Shown here: positions 1 to 7,082 of the stretch, one piece after another
Layout: each line of letters starts with the position of its first letter
How positions within the stretch are numbered: position 1 is the stretch's first letter
NCBI GenBank assembly: GCA_017960475.1
Contig: JAGCZH010000019.1
Span: forward strand, 1 to 32,307
Reading direction: 5' to 3'
Length of the DNA: 32,307 bases
From: Bacteroidales bacterium
GTDB lineage: Bacteria > Bacteroidota > Bacteroidia > Bacteroidales > P3
Notes under the pieces: model-generated
Told to the model about the DNA's origin: nothing
Databases searched by the model: none
What the model saw: the letters and a program-made list of their open reading frames with translations, nothing else
Position numbers and translations under genes: made by a program

Positions 1-66
1 ACCCGAGGACTTTCCGTTAGGTTCCCTTATATGTCTCCTGCCAATGGTCAACATTGTGGTTTATGT

Positions 67-102
67 CAGTCCGACTGGTCAGACCAGTCCGACGCGTCGG
101 AC
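67..102. repeat. Overlapping palindromes in the rRNA spacer
   Basis: Two abutting dyads lie just before the 5S gene: a hairpin ACTGGT-CAG-ACCAGT (74-88) and a perfect 16-bp palindrome GTCCGACGCGTCGGAC (87-102). The 9-mer CAGTCCGAC also occurs twice in the same orientation (67-75 and 85-93). In a 23S-5S spacer such stems are normally pre-rRNA processing structures, and the overlap would allow two alternative folds. The sequence at 1-60 is probably the 3' edge of 23S rRNA or the beginning of the spacer, but I cannot place the 23S end. Confidence 0.6.
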
Positions 103-125
103 AAGACCGATCACAGAAGATTACT

Positions 126-236
<111 letters not shown>

Positions 237-242
237 CTTTTT

Positions 243-276
243 AAAGAGCATTCCATTTTGGGATGCTCTTTTTTTT
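243..276 (+). terminator. Intrinsic terminator of the rRNA operon
   Basis: AAAGAGCAT (243-251) pairs with ATGCTCTTT (263-271), with an inner CC/GG pair and one bulged T, a short ATTTTG loop, and a run of T to 276. It starts about 7 nt after the 5S 3' end. Confidence 0.88.
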
Positions 277-318
277 GTCTGTTGTAATCACATTATAACG
301 ACAAACCATTCGGGATAT

Positions 319-340
319 CGTAATTACGTGATAACGTTAT
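319..340. repeat. Two adjacent 10-bp palindromes
   Basis: CGTAATTACG (319-328) and ATAACGTTAT (331-340) lie two bases apart, about 40-60 bp upstream of the promoter-like box before the four-helix-bundle gene. They could be operator sites; nothing further supports this. Confidence 0.35.
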
Positions 341-376
341 GACGAAAAATGATTTTATCAATCCCATAAATTGTCG

Positions 377-384
377 TATTTTTG
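377..384 (+). promoter_or_regulatory. Bacteroidales -7 box (TATTTTTG)
   Basis: TATTTTTG fits the TAnnTTTG consensus of the Bacteroidota housekeeping sigma factor. No good TTTG -33 box is visible about 20 bp upstream. The box sits 20 bp before ATG 405, the presumed original start of the four-helix-bundle gene. Confidence 0.5.
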
Positions 385-445
385 CAATCACAAAACAAAC
401 TTTTATGCAAATCAATAGAGCAGGTTATTTTGGTTAGACTCGTGG

Positions 446-1141
446 GTGATGGGGAATGTCATACAGCTGGCAACGCAGGACTTTTGTAGGCGCTTTCTGG
501 ACCGCTCCTCCGACCCTTGTGGACGGCAGTTCGATCAGATGACACAGGCTGCAAGGTCGGTGCCTGCGAATATCGCCGAAGGTAACGCTCGCCACTCGAC
601 TTCAAAGGAGACTGAAATGAAACTTACTGACGTGGCACGTGCCAGCCTTGCCGAACAGGTCAATGACTATCTTAACTGGCTGATGCTGCATGAAAACCTA
701 CTTTGGTCTAACCAATCGCAGGAATACCGTTCCGTGGCTGCCATCCGCCTCGACGCTCCGACTTATCAGGATGACGTGCAGCATCAGAGTTGCAAGCACA
801 TCCTGACCCAAAAGCATAAGTTCGACCTCTGGTTGAAGACCGATGATTCGCTGACGGTGGCTAACTGCTTGATTGTACTTTGCAATCGCTTAATACTAAT
901 GCTCGGCAAACAGATAGAGAACCAACTGTCGACCTTCAAAGAGGAAGGCGGCTTCACTGAGGCTCTGACAGCAGAACGTCTTGCTTATCGTACAAAAACT
1001 AGCATCGCAAGCGATGCCCCAGCCTGCCCTAAATGTGGGAAACCAATGATTAAACGGGTGGCCAGGAAAGGAGTGAACTCGGGCAAGGAATTCTGGAGCT
1101 GTTCGGGTTACCCCGAATGTAGTGGGACGAGGAAATTCTAA
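446..1141 (+). CDS. Four-helix-bundle (23S IVS/Avd-like) protein with C4 zinc finger; probable 5' frameshift
   Basis: The protein belongs to the four-helix-bundle family first known from ORFs in 23S rRNA intervening sequences and related to the Avd subunit of diversity-generating retroelements. Residues about 25-75 carry the family core (FDQMTQAARS, NIAEG, KETEMKLTDVARASL). A middle suffix region of unknown role (about 85-175) follows, and then a topoisomerase-type zinc finger with Cys194, Cys197, Cys219 and Cys225. The role is unknown; binding to structured nucleic acid is plausible from the finger and from Avd. In-frame starts are GTG 446 and ATG 449, but the frame upstream still encodes the family-like stretch LFWLDSWV. 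An ATG at 405 in another frame opens MQINRAGYF and stops at 435-437. One extra T in TTTT (428-431) would fuse both into a full N-terminus. I therefore suspect a frameshift mutation, an assembly error, or slippage on the T run. Confidence 0.82.
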   Translation: MMGNVIQLATQDFCRRFLDRSSDPCGRQFDQMTQAARSVPANIAEGNARHSTSKETEMKLTDVARASLAEQVNDYLNWLMLHENLLWSNQSQEYRSVAAIRLDAPTYQDDVQHQSCKHILTQKHKFDLWLKTDDSLTVANCLIVLCNRLILMLGKQIENQLSTFKEEGGFTEALTAERLAYRTKTSIASDAPACPKCGKPMIKRVARKGVNSGKEFWSCSGYPECSGTRKF

Positions 1142-1173
1142 TATTTTTTTTCAAGCGACACATTCTTCCGCAA

Positions 1174-1290
1174 GGGAAGGCCGTCACTTAAAGGATATTA
1201 GGTACTCCGGGGATAACAGGCTTGCCACACTCTTCAAACTCGCGAGACTATTGTCGGTCGAGCTGACGTCATAGCATGGTTCCTCTCATA
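1174..1290 (+). other. 23S rRNA domain V-like fragment (peptidyl-transferase segment)
   Basis: Positions 1200-1222 are identical, as I recall it, to E. coli 23S rRNA 2435-2457. This is the universally conserved GGGGATAACAGG segment that contains G2447, A2451 and C2452. The preceding 26 bases (GGGAAGGCC, GTCACTTAAAGGATA) match the adjoining 23S sequence imperfectly, giving roughly 42 of 50 aligned columns over 1174-1222. From 1223 to 1290 only patches align (TTCA, GTCGGTCGAG, GTCAT, GCAT), and the rRNA helix 89 pairing is not kept. A small hairpin CTTCC-GCAAG-GGAAG (1165-1179) precedes it. It lies on the same strand and 33 nt after the stop codon of the four-helix-bundle gene. It is either a decayed rRNA duplication or an RNA element that mimics the ribosome's catalytic centre. 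Confidence 0.75.
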
Positions 1291-1295
1291 CTCAC

Positions 1296-1751
1296 TTATT
1301 TCTCTTTGTCCCAGTATACGCTTTCGCTAATACCAAATAATGACCCCTTTATCTTTAAGCGTCCGTCGGAACTGAACTCCGCAGTCATATTGGCTCGGAT
1401 GCCTCGCTGGGGATCATAAATCTTGGTATCACTCCAATGCTTTTTCTTTTCGTTGTATTTCAGACCACTGAATAGTACAATACGATCCGCCGGAGTTGAA
1501 CGGAGTCTCTTGTCAGGATTTTTCGTATCGAGAAGCTTATTGCCTTTCGCATCTGTGCTGTGCTCAAGCCATGTCACTTGTCCTCGATAGGTGCCGTCTT
1601 TGAGTTTGACAATCTTAACCTTAAACTTATCATTGTCTTGCTTGCCAGAATATGTGCCTATAATGTTGTCGGCTTTGTTGTTAAGAGGACTCTGGGCGTA
1701 TGTCGCGCCCACACAGAGCAATGTCAATAATAGAAGAATGATTCGTTTCAT
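1296..1751 (-). CDS. Secreted DUF2147 family protein
   Basis: The protein has 151 residues. Residues 1-20 form a clean signal peptide (MKRIILLLLTLLC then ATYAQ), so it should reach the periplasm. The rest fits DUF2147: a short beta-rich lipocalin-like fold with the motifs IIGTYSG, YRGQVTWLE, VLFSGLKY, WSDTKIYDPQRG and a final GISESVYWDK. The family's function is not established; members are small secreted proteins sometimes linked to envelope stress. It is the last minus-strand gene of the left cluster, 69 bp from the YqaA-like gene, and could be co-transcribed with it. Its 3' end faces the 23S-like fragment, and I see no terminator hairpin in between. Confidence 0.82.
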   Translation of the reverse strand: MKRIILLLLTLLCVGATYAQSPLNNKADNIIGTYSGKQDNDKFKVKIVKLKDGTYRGQVTWLEHSTDAKGNKLLDTKNPDKRLRSTPADRIVLFSGLKYNEKKKHWSDTKIYDPQRGIRANMTAEFSSDGRLKIKGSLFGISESVYWDKEK

Positions 1752-1820
1752 ATTATATTTCTAAATCAAATTGTATTTATAATTATGTATCTGATGTCGG
1801 TGTTTTATTGCCGCACTATC

Positions 1821-2252
1821 TTATATCAATTTGAATATTCCTGCCACTACAATATATCTTGCTAGTTTCCCTATAAACATTAGTAGGCACGCGATCCATG
1901 GATTGAGTCTGATGAGTCCCATCGCTATGGCGATGATGTCGCCTACAAAAGGGAGCCATGTGAATAGACCGGCACAAAGTCCATATCTCGACACTTTGAC
2001 ATGAAATCTCTCAAGTTTACCTCGCTCGATTTTCATGTATTTCTCAATCCATTCCCATTTGCACAGCCATCCTAGCAGGTAGCTTATCATACCTCCTAAT
2101 GTGTTGCCTATGGCGGCGACAAAGACTACCGTCCATTTGTTGTAGTCCATAAGCAGAGCCCCGGCCAATAATGCTTCCGACGAGAAGGGTATTATTGTCG
2201 CCGACAGAGCGCAACCAATGAATAAACCGAGTAGTCCGAGATTCTGCAGCAT
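1821..2252 (-). CDS. YqaA/VTT-family inner-membrane protein
   Basis: This is a 143-residue polytopic membrane protein of the YqaA/DedA (SNARE-associated, VTT) superfamily. Visible signs are an N-terminal hydrophobic reentrant-like stretch (residues 5-35), the AAIGNTLGGMISYLLGW segment (about 46-62), a basic amphipathic loop, and the TWLPFVGDIIAIAMGLIRLNPW motif (about 98-119), followed by the last membrane helix. VTT proteins are scramblases or undecaprenyl/lipid carriers in better-studied cases; the substrate of the short YqaA branch is not known. It starts 3 bp after the EFR1 gene ends, so the two are surely one transcription unit. Confidence 0.85.
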   Translation of the reverse strand: MLQNLGLLGLFIGCALSATIIPFSSEALLAGALLMDYNKWTVVFVAAIGNTLGGMISYLLGWLCKWEWIEKYMKIERGKLERFHVKVSRYGLCAGLFTWLPFVGDIIAIAMGLIRLNPWIACLLMFIGKLARYIVVAGIFKLI

Positions 2253-2255
2253 GGT

Positions 2256-3008
2256 TTATTTGTCATAATAGTATTGCCCTTTTCCTATTGTGGCTTTACC
2301 AAAATGGATGGCATTCTGAGGACAGTGGTGGTAACACGCCATGCAGTTGGTGCAGTTCCCGTTCCATTGTGGACGCCCCTCCACAACGGTAATGTTCTTT
2401 AACGGACATACTTTCTCGCAGATGCCACATTTTACACACGCATCGCTGACATGGAATTTCTTGTCGGTGATCAAAAGCCCGTAAAACAAGGCGTTTGTCA
2501 CATAAGTATTAAACCATGGCATTTTGCCTCTCTCGACATCAATTATTTTTTTCCGTTCTTTTATGGCTTTTACAACATGAGGCAGCCTCTCTTCCGCAAG
2601 CTCTTTTTTTCTTTTTTCTGATTCTTGCGTGTCCAGCGAGAAACCAGGAAGGTTTATGTATGTCTCCGGAAGTATGAAAGAAAAAGCGGCGTCTAATCTC
2701 CACCCCTTTTTTGATAGCGTTTTCGCAAAACGTTCCGGCGTGCGGCCGACATTGTCACCACAGGTGCATGCCAGATAGCAATACTCAGGCTTGTTGTCTG
2801 ACTGTATTCTTTTGACATATTCGTCGACAATGCGTGGTACGGCCCAGGCATATACGGGACATACAATACCCAATGCCTCATTTTGCTTTATGTTGATTGT
2901 TGGGCGGGCTTCTAATGGATCTATTTTCGATAGTGTGTCTTCTGTGAGTTTCGCTAAACCATTTGCTATGTGCTCGCTGTTGCCGCACCCCGAGAAATAT
3001 AGTATCAT
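2256..3008 (-). CDS. EFR1-type flavodoxin/ferredoxin fusion
   Basis: The protein has 250 residues. The N-terminal half is flavodoxin-like, with the FMN phosphate loop FSGCGNSEHIA (residues 5-15) and the VCPVYAWAVPRIV segment (about 49-61). The C-terminal part carries two 4Fe-4S clusters: Cys191, 194, 197, 201 and Cys219, 222, 225, 229. This layout is the EFR1 family, an anaerobe electron carrier whose partners are mostly unknown. It is expected in the cytoplasm, possibly delivering low-potential electrons to a membrane or biosynthetic enzyme. It stands between the zincin-like gene (50 bp upstream) and the YqaA gene (3 bp downstream). The start chosen is the first ATG, which leaves the flavodoxin beta-strand complete. 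Confidence 0.87.
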   Translation of the reverse strand: MILYFSGCGNSEHIANGLAKLTEDTLSKIDPLEARPTINIKQNEALGIVCPVYAWAVPRIVDEYVKRIQSDNKPEYCYLACTCGDNVGRTPERFAKTLSKKGWRLDAAFSFILPETYINLPGFSLDTQESEKRKKELAEERLPHVVKAIKERKKIIDVERGKMPWFNTYVTNALFYGLLITDKKFHVSDACVKCGICEKVCPLKNITVVEGRPQWNGNCTNCMACYHHCPQNAIHFGKATIGKGQYYYDK

Positions 3009-3058
3009 TGCTGCTGGTTGTGTTTGTATTTGATAATATTATTTGGTGTTTTTGAAAG

Positions 3059-3400
3059 TCATTCCCAAGCTTCCTTTATACATTTTATCCAATGGAATGA
3101 TTTTGTTGTTATTTTTGTGTTGGATTGGCTTTCAAGTCTGTAGGCAGATATCTCGAATGGATTTTTCCTATAGGCCTTTTGATGGTTTTTATGGAGTATT
3201 AATCCGGTTATCCAGAATAATAAATAAAGGATGTAAAAGGGTATTACCAATAACGTCACCTGCTGCCACAAATGAACTGTCTCGTGCCGCAAATCCGTCT
3301 CACTAAGCTCTTTACCGTTATAAAAAATAAAAGGGTATAAGGTGATAGCATGATACTTTTTGGGCGGGAATCGTCGTGTGTGCAGTATGATAGGTCGCAT
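3059..3400 (-). CDS. Small membrane protein with HExxH motif (putative zincin)
   Basis: This 113-residue protein has a cytoplasmic or periplasmic N-terminal part, a zinc-protease-like HETVH motif (His39, Glu40, His43), a hydrophobic helix right after it (about 48-69) and a downstream Glu83 in PFEISAY that could be the third ligand. The order motif, membrane helix, Glu-containing helix is what a minimal gluzincin would show, and similar short Bacteroidota proteins are usually left as hypothetical. I cannot name a substrate. Its start is one base beyond the stop of the 495-residue secreted protein, so translation is probably coupled. The +-strand reading frames here have no coding character. 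Confidence 0.65.
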   Translation of the reverse strand: MRPIILHTRRFPPKKYHAITLYPFIFYNGKELSETDLRHETVHLWQQVTLLVIPFYILYLLFWITGLILHKNHQKAYRKNPFEISAYRLESQSNTKITTKSFHWIKCIKEAWE

Positions 3401-3401
3401 T

Positions 3402-4898
3402 CTATTTGTAGTTGGCGTTTGTCAGTATTCCGTCGCTTACTGTGAACTCAAGTATCTGCCAGCAGTCCAAAGGATTCCCTTTCTTGTCTGTGGCTGGTTC
3501 CCAATTCTGTGGCAGTGTCTCTACCAGCTCTTTAACCATATTCGCGAACTCGAATAATTCACCTTTCCCCTTGCTTATCACTCTCCATTGTCCTGCCTCT
3601 CCTTTACAGTTGACCAGGAATCCCAGTCTCACCCTGAAGAGTCTCTCTTTTGCTCTATCGTCAGTCAGTGGGTGATTGAGAAACCAGTTCCTAAGAGCTT
3701 CTTTGTTCCCTTTATATGTGGGGCTTTTCTTGGGACGAGGATATTCTCCTATGCTTCCTGCCAGCTGTTTATCGTCAACCGACCATATGCTACCTTCGTT
3801 GCATATGTCAAAACTCGCATCCTTGTTGTCTTCCTCGTCAAAGCCTGATGGACTGAAAGATGAGGAAACGACACGGCCTTCTTTGATTCGGATTTTTTGT
3901 GTTTTAGCTACGGTGTATGTCGGTATTCCAAAACCATTAGTGTCCCATACACCATAGTGTATTACATAATCTCCTGTTATCCAATATGCAAATGCTCTTT
4001 TTTCTTTTGCGTTAATCGATGGATTCGATTCTTTGTGTGAAAATAAATCGAGTCCAGTATGCATTTCCAGTTTATTCAAAAACAGAGAGTCTCCAGTGAT
4101 TTGCCATTCTCCAAACGGCGCATTGTCAACAATTTTACCATCATGACATTTCTCATAATATTCTAGGGGATCGTTATTGTAATATTTCATCGCCAGACTT
4201 AATCCATTGGGAATATGGTCTAAGAGACCTTTATGTCCATTGTATATTACAATCTCTCTGTCTGACGCACAGCGAGTATAGAATGTTTGAAATGCTTTCT
4301 GTATTCTCTGCATTTCCAATATTTCTGGTTGTTGCTGATTGGCGTTTTTCTTGTTTGATGTTTTATCTTGCGGCTGTATTAGCGTGTTTTCCAGTATTTT
4401 CCCTTTTACAATGTAAAGGTATCTTCTACCTTTTGCTTTGTTTGACTTTTGTTCTTTCGGGTTTACGGGAATATATACCAACTCTAGTATTCCTGAATAC
4501 CAGTCGGCTATAATCATGTCGTCATCGAATGGTTCGGTTTTATTCAATGACGTGATCCCAAAATATTCTGGCTCCGCCACAGTGTCTATTCCTGTCTCTG
4601 TCCACAGGTTCCCCTTTCTTGTCTTGAATCTTTTAGCCTCTATGTTCTTTAAAGTCAGTTCCTCATTGATTATTTCCAGGGTGGCTATATGACCACGGTT
4701 ATTATTTGAACTCCAGAAATTGAAAGGAGAGTATTGTCCTGTTCTTTGGAAATACACTGTTACCACAGAGGGTACGTATGCGTCAATATTCACGGTATAT
4801 TTTTGACCGTTCCACAAAAGAGTGTCGCAGTCCTGCTCTTTTTGTGCATACGTTATCGCAGCACCGAAGATGAAAAATATCAATAGAATTTTCTTCAT
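3402..4898 (-). CDS. Large secreted protein with TonB-C-like C-terminal domain, function unknown
   Basis: A longer open frame begins at 4955, but I place the start at ATG 4898 because this gives a typical signal peptide (MKKILLIFFIFGAAITYAQ) and a 498-residue protein; the 19 residues before it look non-coding. The mature protein has no membrane segments. The N-terminal part has beta-rich stretches. The middle (about 190-350) has short repeats like NGHKGLLDHIPNGLSLAMKYY. The last 90 residues (RLFRVRLGFLVNCKGE through PQNWEPATDKKGNPLD to the end) follow the strand-helix-strand pattern of TonB C-terminal domains, the same kind of domain seen in the M56 protein upstream. It leads the minus-strand operon to the zincin, EFR1 and YqaA genes. 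No function can be assigned. Confidence 0.72.
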   Translation of the reverse strand: MKKILLIFFIFGAAITYAQKEQDCDTLLWNGQKYTVNIDAYVPSVVTVYFQRTGQYSPFNFWSSNNNRGHIATLEIINEELTLKNIEAKRFKTRKGNLWTETGIDTVAEPEYFGITSLNKTEPFDDDMIIADWYSGILELVYIPVNPKEQKSNKAKGRRYLYIVKGKILENTLIQPQDKTSNKKNANQQQPEILEMQRIQKAFQTFYTRCASDREIVIYNGHKGLLDHIPNGLSLAMKYYNNDPLEYYEKCHDGKIVDNAPFGEWQITGDSLFLNKLEMHTGLDLFSHKESNPSINAKEKRAFAYWITGDYVIHYGVWDTNGFGIPTYTVAKTQKIRIKEGRVVSSSFSPSGFDEEDNKDASFDICNEGSIWSVDDKQLAGSIGEYPRPKKSPTYKGNKEALRNWFLNHPLTDDRAKERLFRVRLGFLVNCKGEAGQWRVISKGKGELFEFANMVKELVETLPQNWEPATDKKGNPLDCWQILEFTVSDGILTNANYK

Positions 4899-5088
4899 TA
4901 CAATTTTTTTCGATCGTGAAATAATAATATAGAACACTGATTGCAGACAAACCATTGGCTGTGAGTCAAGAGCCCCATAAAACTTTACTTATAGATAACG
5001 TTCTTATCTACATATTATTGTTTGGTTGGCACTCTCTCTTTTGTTTGCCTTGATTGCTTTTTACCATTCAATCATGTTACTATCTGAT
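4899..5088. other. Intergenic stretch upstream of the 498-residue protein gene
   Basis: This is AT-rich non-coding DNA between the M56 operon terminator and the next minus-strand gene. A TAnnTTTG promoter box on the minus strand is not convincing; the nearest is ATGGTTTG at 4949-4956. Nothing else is recognisable. Confidence 0.4.
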
Positions 5089-5138
5089 AAAAAATTGTCC
5101 TGCTGAGTATCGCTGTCATTAACGATATTCAGCAGGAC
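5089..5138 (-). terminator. Intrinsic terminator of the blaI-M56 operon
   Basis: GTCCTGCTGA (5097-5106) pairs perfectly with TCAGCAGGAC (5129-5138), with an inner TATCG/CGATA stem (5108-5112/5123-5127). Read on the minus strand it is followed by a T run (A run 5089-5094 on the plus strand). It lies 28 bp after the M56 gene. Confidence 0.85.
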
Positions 5139-5166
5139 GGTATACAAGAAAATCTTATAGTGTATG

Positions 5167-6438
5167 TTATTTTAATTTGAAATATATGGGCAATGCATAC
5201 TGTACATTAACAGGTTTGCCTTCATATATTGCGGGTTTCCATTTTGGCATTGCTTTGACGATTCGAAGCGCTTCATTGTCGCACTCTTCGTCAATGCCTT
5301 TTTCTACGTAGGCATTAACAATACTGCCATCACTCATCACTGTAAATCGAATGAGTACTCGTCCTTCGATATTATTGGCTTTAGCATTTTCTGGATAGTT
5401 GATGTTCTTGACGAGATACTCTTCAAAGGCTTTCTTACCTCCAGGAAATTCCGGGGTCTCCAGACCCTCTGGTGCGGAACTGTCATAGAACAGCTCTGGT
5501 TCCACTGTTGCGTTATCGGCATTGGCTGGTTGATTTACATTCGCTGAATCTTTGTCAGCCTCACTTTTTGTCCCGTTGCAGCCAATCACAACCAGCAACG
5601 CCATTAATGGTAACACGGCTAGTATTTTCCATGCTCCATAACGTGTTTTTTGTTTTTTCATCATGACAATACGTTTTTTGATGTTAATACTTTGGAAATT
5701 ATTTGTGATATGGCCATATCCTTCTCCTGTTGCCTGTCTGTATAGTAGTTTTAGATAGCATTTTGTGCTGCATGTGGTTAATGATGCTTCATCTGCTTGG
5801 TACTCATGTATGGACTTTAGTTCTCTAGCAATAAGTACTATAAAGGGATTGAACCAGGCTATACATCCTATCATTCTTATCGCTATCAGGTCTACTGTGT
5901 GAAAACAACTCACATGTTTTGTTTCATGTGCCAAAATACAATCTAACTCTTCATCGCTTAGGTCTTGTATGCCCACCACTATTTGGTTGAGAAATGAATA
6001 AGGTGCTGTCTTGTCGGGTGTCAGAATAAGCGACACGCCTCTTGGAATGTTGTATTTGCCGCCATTTTTATATACAGGATATTTTCTTCTAAGCTTTATG
6101 ATTGAAGTCGCTTTGGCTATTATTTGGATTATAAGAATTGATAATGTTATTGATACTCCTAGTAGGTATATGGATGGGATTTCATCAACAAAGTCATTTC
6201 CCATCTTTATTTCAGCTATTGTGACTCCTTCGCTTTCTATTGGAATGTTAAAAGACAATGTCGTTGTTTCAGGTATCACTTCGGGTAGTCTTGCAAATGG
6301 AAATGCCATGCTGAAAGCTGTTGCAGCTATCAAGTACCATCGACTCAATTGCAACCGATGGTCTACACGTAGAATCAGACAATATAGTCCGTAAAACAGC
6401 CCCGTGGCGAGTGTCGATAATATCATCCACCGTATCAT
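5167..6438 (-). CDS. M56 (BlaR1-type) membrane peptidase with TonB C-terminal domain
   Basis: This 423-residue polytopic protein is the BlaR1/MecR1-like partner of the adjacent repressor. Membrane helices lie at about 2-22, 34-50, 89-112 and 186-204. The zincin motif is His171-Glu172-x-x-His175 with the downstream EYQADEASL helix (about 212-220). A further hydrophobic helix (272-287) leads to a TonB C-terminal domain (about 325-423; EFPGGKKAFEEYLVKNINYP, IEGRVLIRF, KWKPAIYEGKPVNVQYALPIYFKL). By analogy with BlaR1, a periplasmic signal would activate the cytoplasmic protease, which inactivates the BlaI-like repressor. A TonB-C domain in place of a penicillin-binding sensor is common in Bacteroidota; its ligand is unknown. 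The start overlaps the repressor's stop by 4 bp. Confidence 0.9.
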   Translation of the reverse strand: MIRWMILSTLATGLFYGLYCLILRVDHRLQLSRWYLIAATAFSMAFPFARLPEVIPETTTLSFNIPIESEGVTIAEIKMGNDFVDEIPSIYLLGVSITLSILIIQIIAKATSIIKLRRKYPVYKNGGKYNIPRGVSLILTPDKTAPYSFLNQIVVGIQDLSDEELDCILAHETKHVSCFHTVDLIAIRMIGCIAWFNPFIVLIARELKSIHEYQADEASLTTCSTKCYLKLLYRQATGEGYGHITNNFQSINIKKRIVMMKKQKTRYGAWKILAVLPLMALLVVIGCNGTKSEADKDSANVNQPANADNATVEPELFYDSSAPEGLETPEFPGGKKAFEEYLVKNINYPENAKANNIEGRVLIRFTVMSDGSIVNAYVEKGIDEECDNEALRIVKAMPKWKPAIYEGKPVNVQYALPIYFKLK

Positions 6439-6800
6439 GATTCTAATTCATTGGTTATTGCTTCCAGATCTTCTAGCGATACCTCTTTTCGATCCACCAA
6501 AAAACTCACTATCGCTTTGGGTGATGAACCGAACCAGCGGCTTGCTATACCTCCAAGCATACGCTGCATGTACTCTTCTTTGCTAATTAATGGGTAGTAT
6601 CTATTGGAACGATTAAATGTCTCATGTCCTACGAATCCCTTTTGTTCCAATGTTCGTACTACAGTAAGCACTGTATTGTATGCCGTATCACATTCAATTG
6701 CTGCAACTATTTCATTTGCAAATCCTTGTTTTACTTTCCAAATAGCTTGCATCACTTGTTCTTCGGCCTTGGTTAATTCTTTTAGAGTATCATTTTTCAT
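6435..6800 (-). CDS. BlaI/MecI/CopY-family transcriptional repressor
   Basis: The 121-residue protein has an N-terminal winged helix-turn-helix of the penicillinase-repressor family: LTKAEEQVMQAIWKVKQGFANEIV, then AYNTVLTVVRTLEQKGFVGHE, then NRYYPLISKEEYMQRML. A short C-terminal dimerisation helix follows. Such repressors bind a dyad over their own promoter and are cut by the M56 partner, whose gene overlaps by 4 bp (ATGA). A 12-bp direct repeat with 20-bp spacing covers the start and leader of this gene and may be the operator. The targets beyond its own operon are unknown. Confidence 0.92.
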   Translation of the reverse strand: MKNDTLKELTKAEEQVMQAIWKVKQGFANEIVAAIECDTAYNTVLTVVRTLEQKGFVGHETFNRSNRYYPLISKEEYMQRMLGGIASRWFGSSPKAIVSFLVDRKEVSLEDLEAITNELES

Positions 6801-6828
6801 AACTATAATATATGTTTCATAACTATAT
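6797..6828 (-). promoter_or_regulatory. Direct repeat over the blaI start, possible operator
   Basis: TTCATAACTATA occurs at 6797-6808 and again at 6817-6828, exactly two helical turns apart. The first copy includes the start codon of the BlaI-type gene, and the second includes a decoy ATG read on the minus strand. Autoregulatory binding by the repressor is an inference. Confidence 0.4.
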
Positions 6829-6884
6829 AACTAATTCTATAACGATTGTTTGAATTTAATATTGTGTTTTATTTGAAAAAAATG

Positions 6885-6938
6885 AAAAAAAAATAATATG
6901 CTTGAATTATTATTGTTATCTTTTTAATAATCAAGCAT
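6885..6938 (-). terminator. Intrinsic terminator downstream of the LytTR gene
   Basis: ATGCTTGA plus TTATTA (6898-6912, one bulged A) pairs with TAATAATCAAGCAT (6925-6938). On the minus strand the hairpin is followed by a long T run (A run 6885-6893 on the plus strand). It lies about 145 bp after the LytTR stop; nothing is recognisable at 6939-7082. Confidence 0.65.
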
Positions 6939-7082
6939 GTTGTTTCCAAAATACGTCTGGATAATTGTGTTCGATTGTATTATTAGACGTATAGCGTGTT
7001 GTTTATCCCTCTTTTTTAGCGATATAAACCACTTAAAAGGGGAAAATGGCCGATTCCGGATTTATAATCAATTTGATCTCTG

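Noticed and set aside
1101..1151. TTCGGG/CCCGAA hairpin and T run at the end of the four-helix gene as a terminator
   Set aside because: The hairpin lies within the zinc-finger codons and 25 nt from the T run, so the two do not form an intrinsic terminator.
4899..4955. 19-residue N-terminal extension of the secreted 498-residue protein
   Set aside because: Starting at 4898 gives a standard signal peptide; the extension has no such character.
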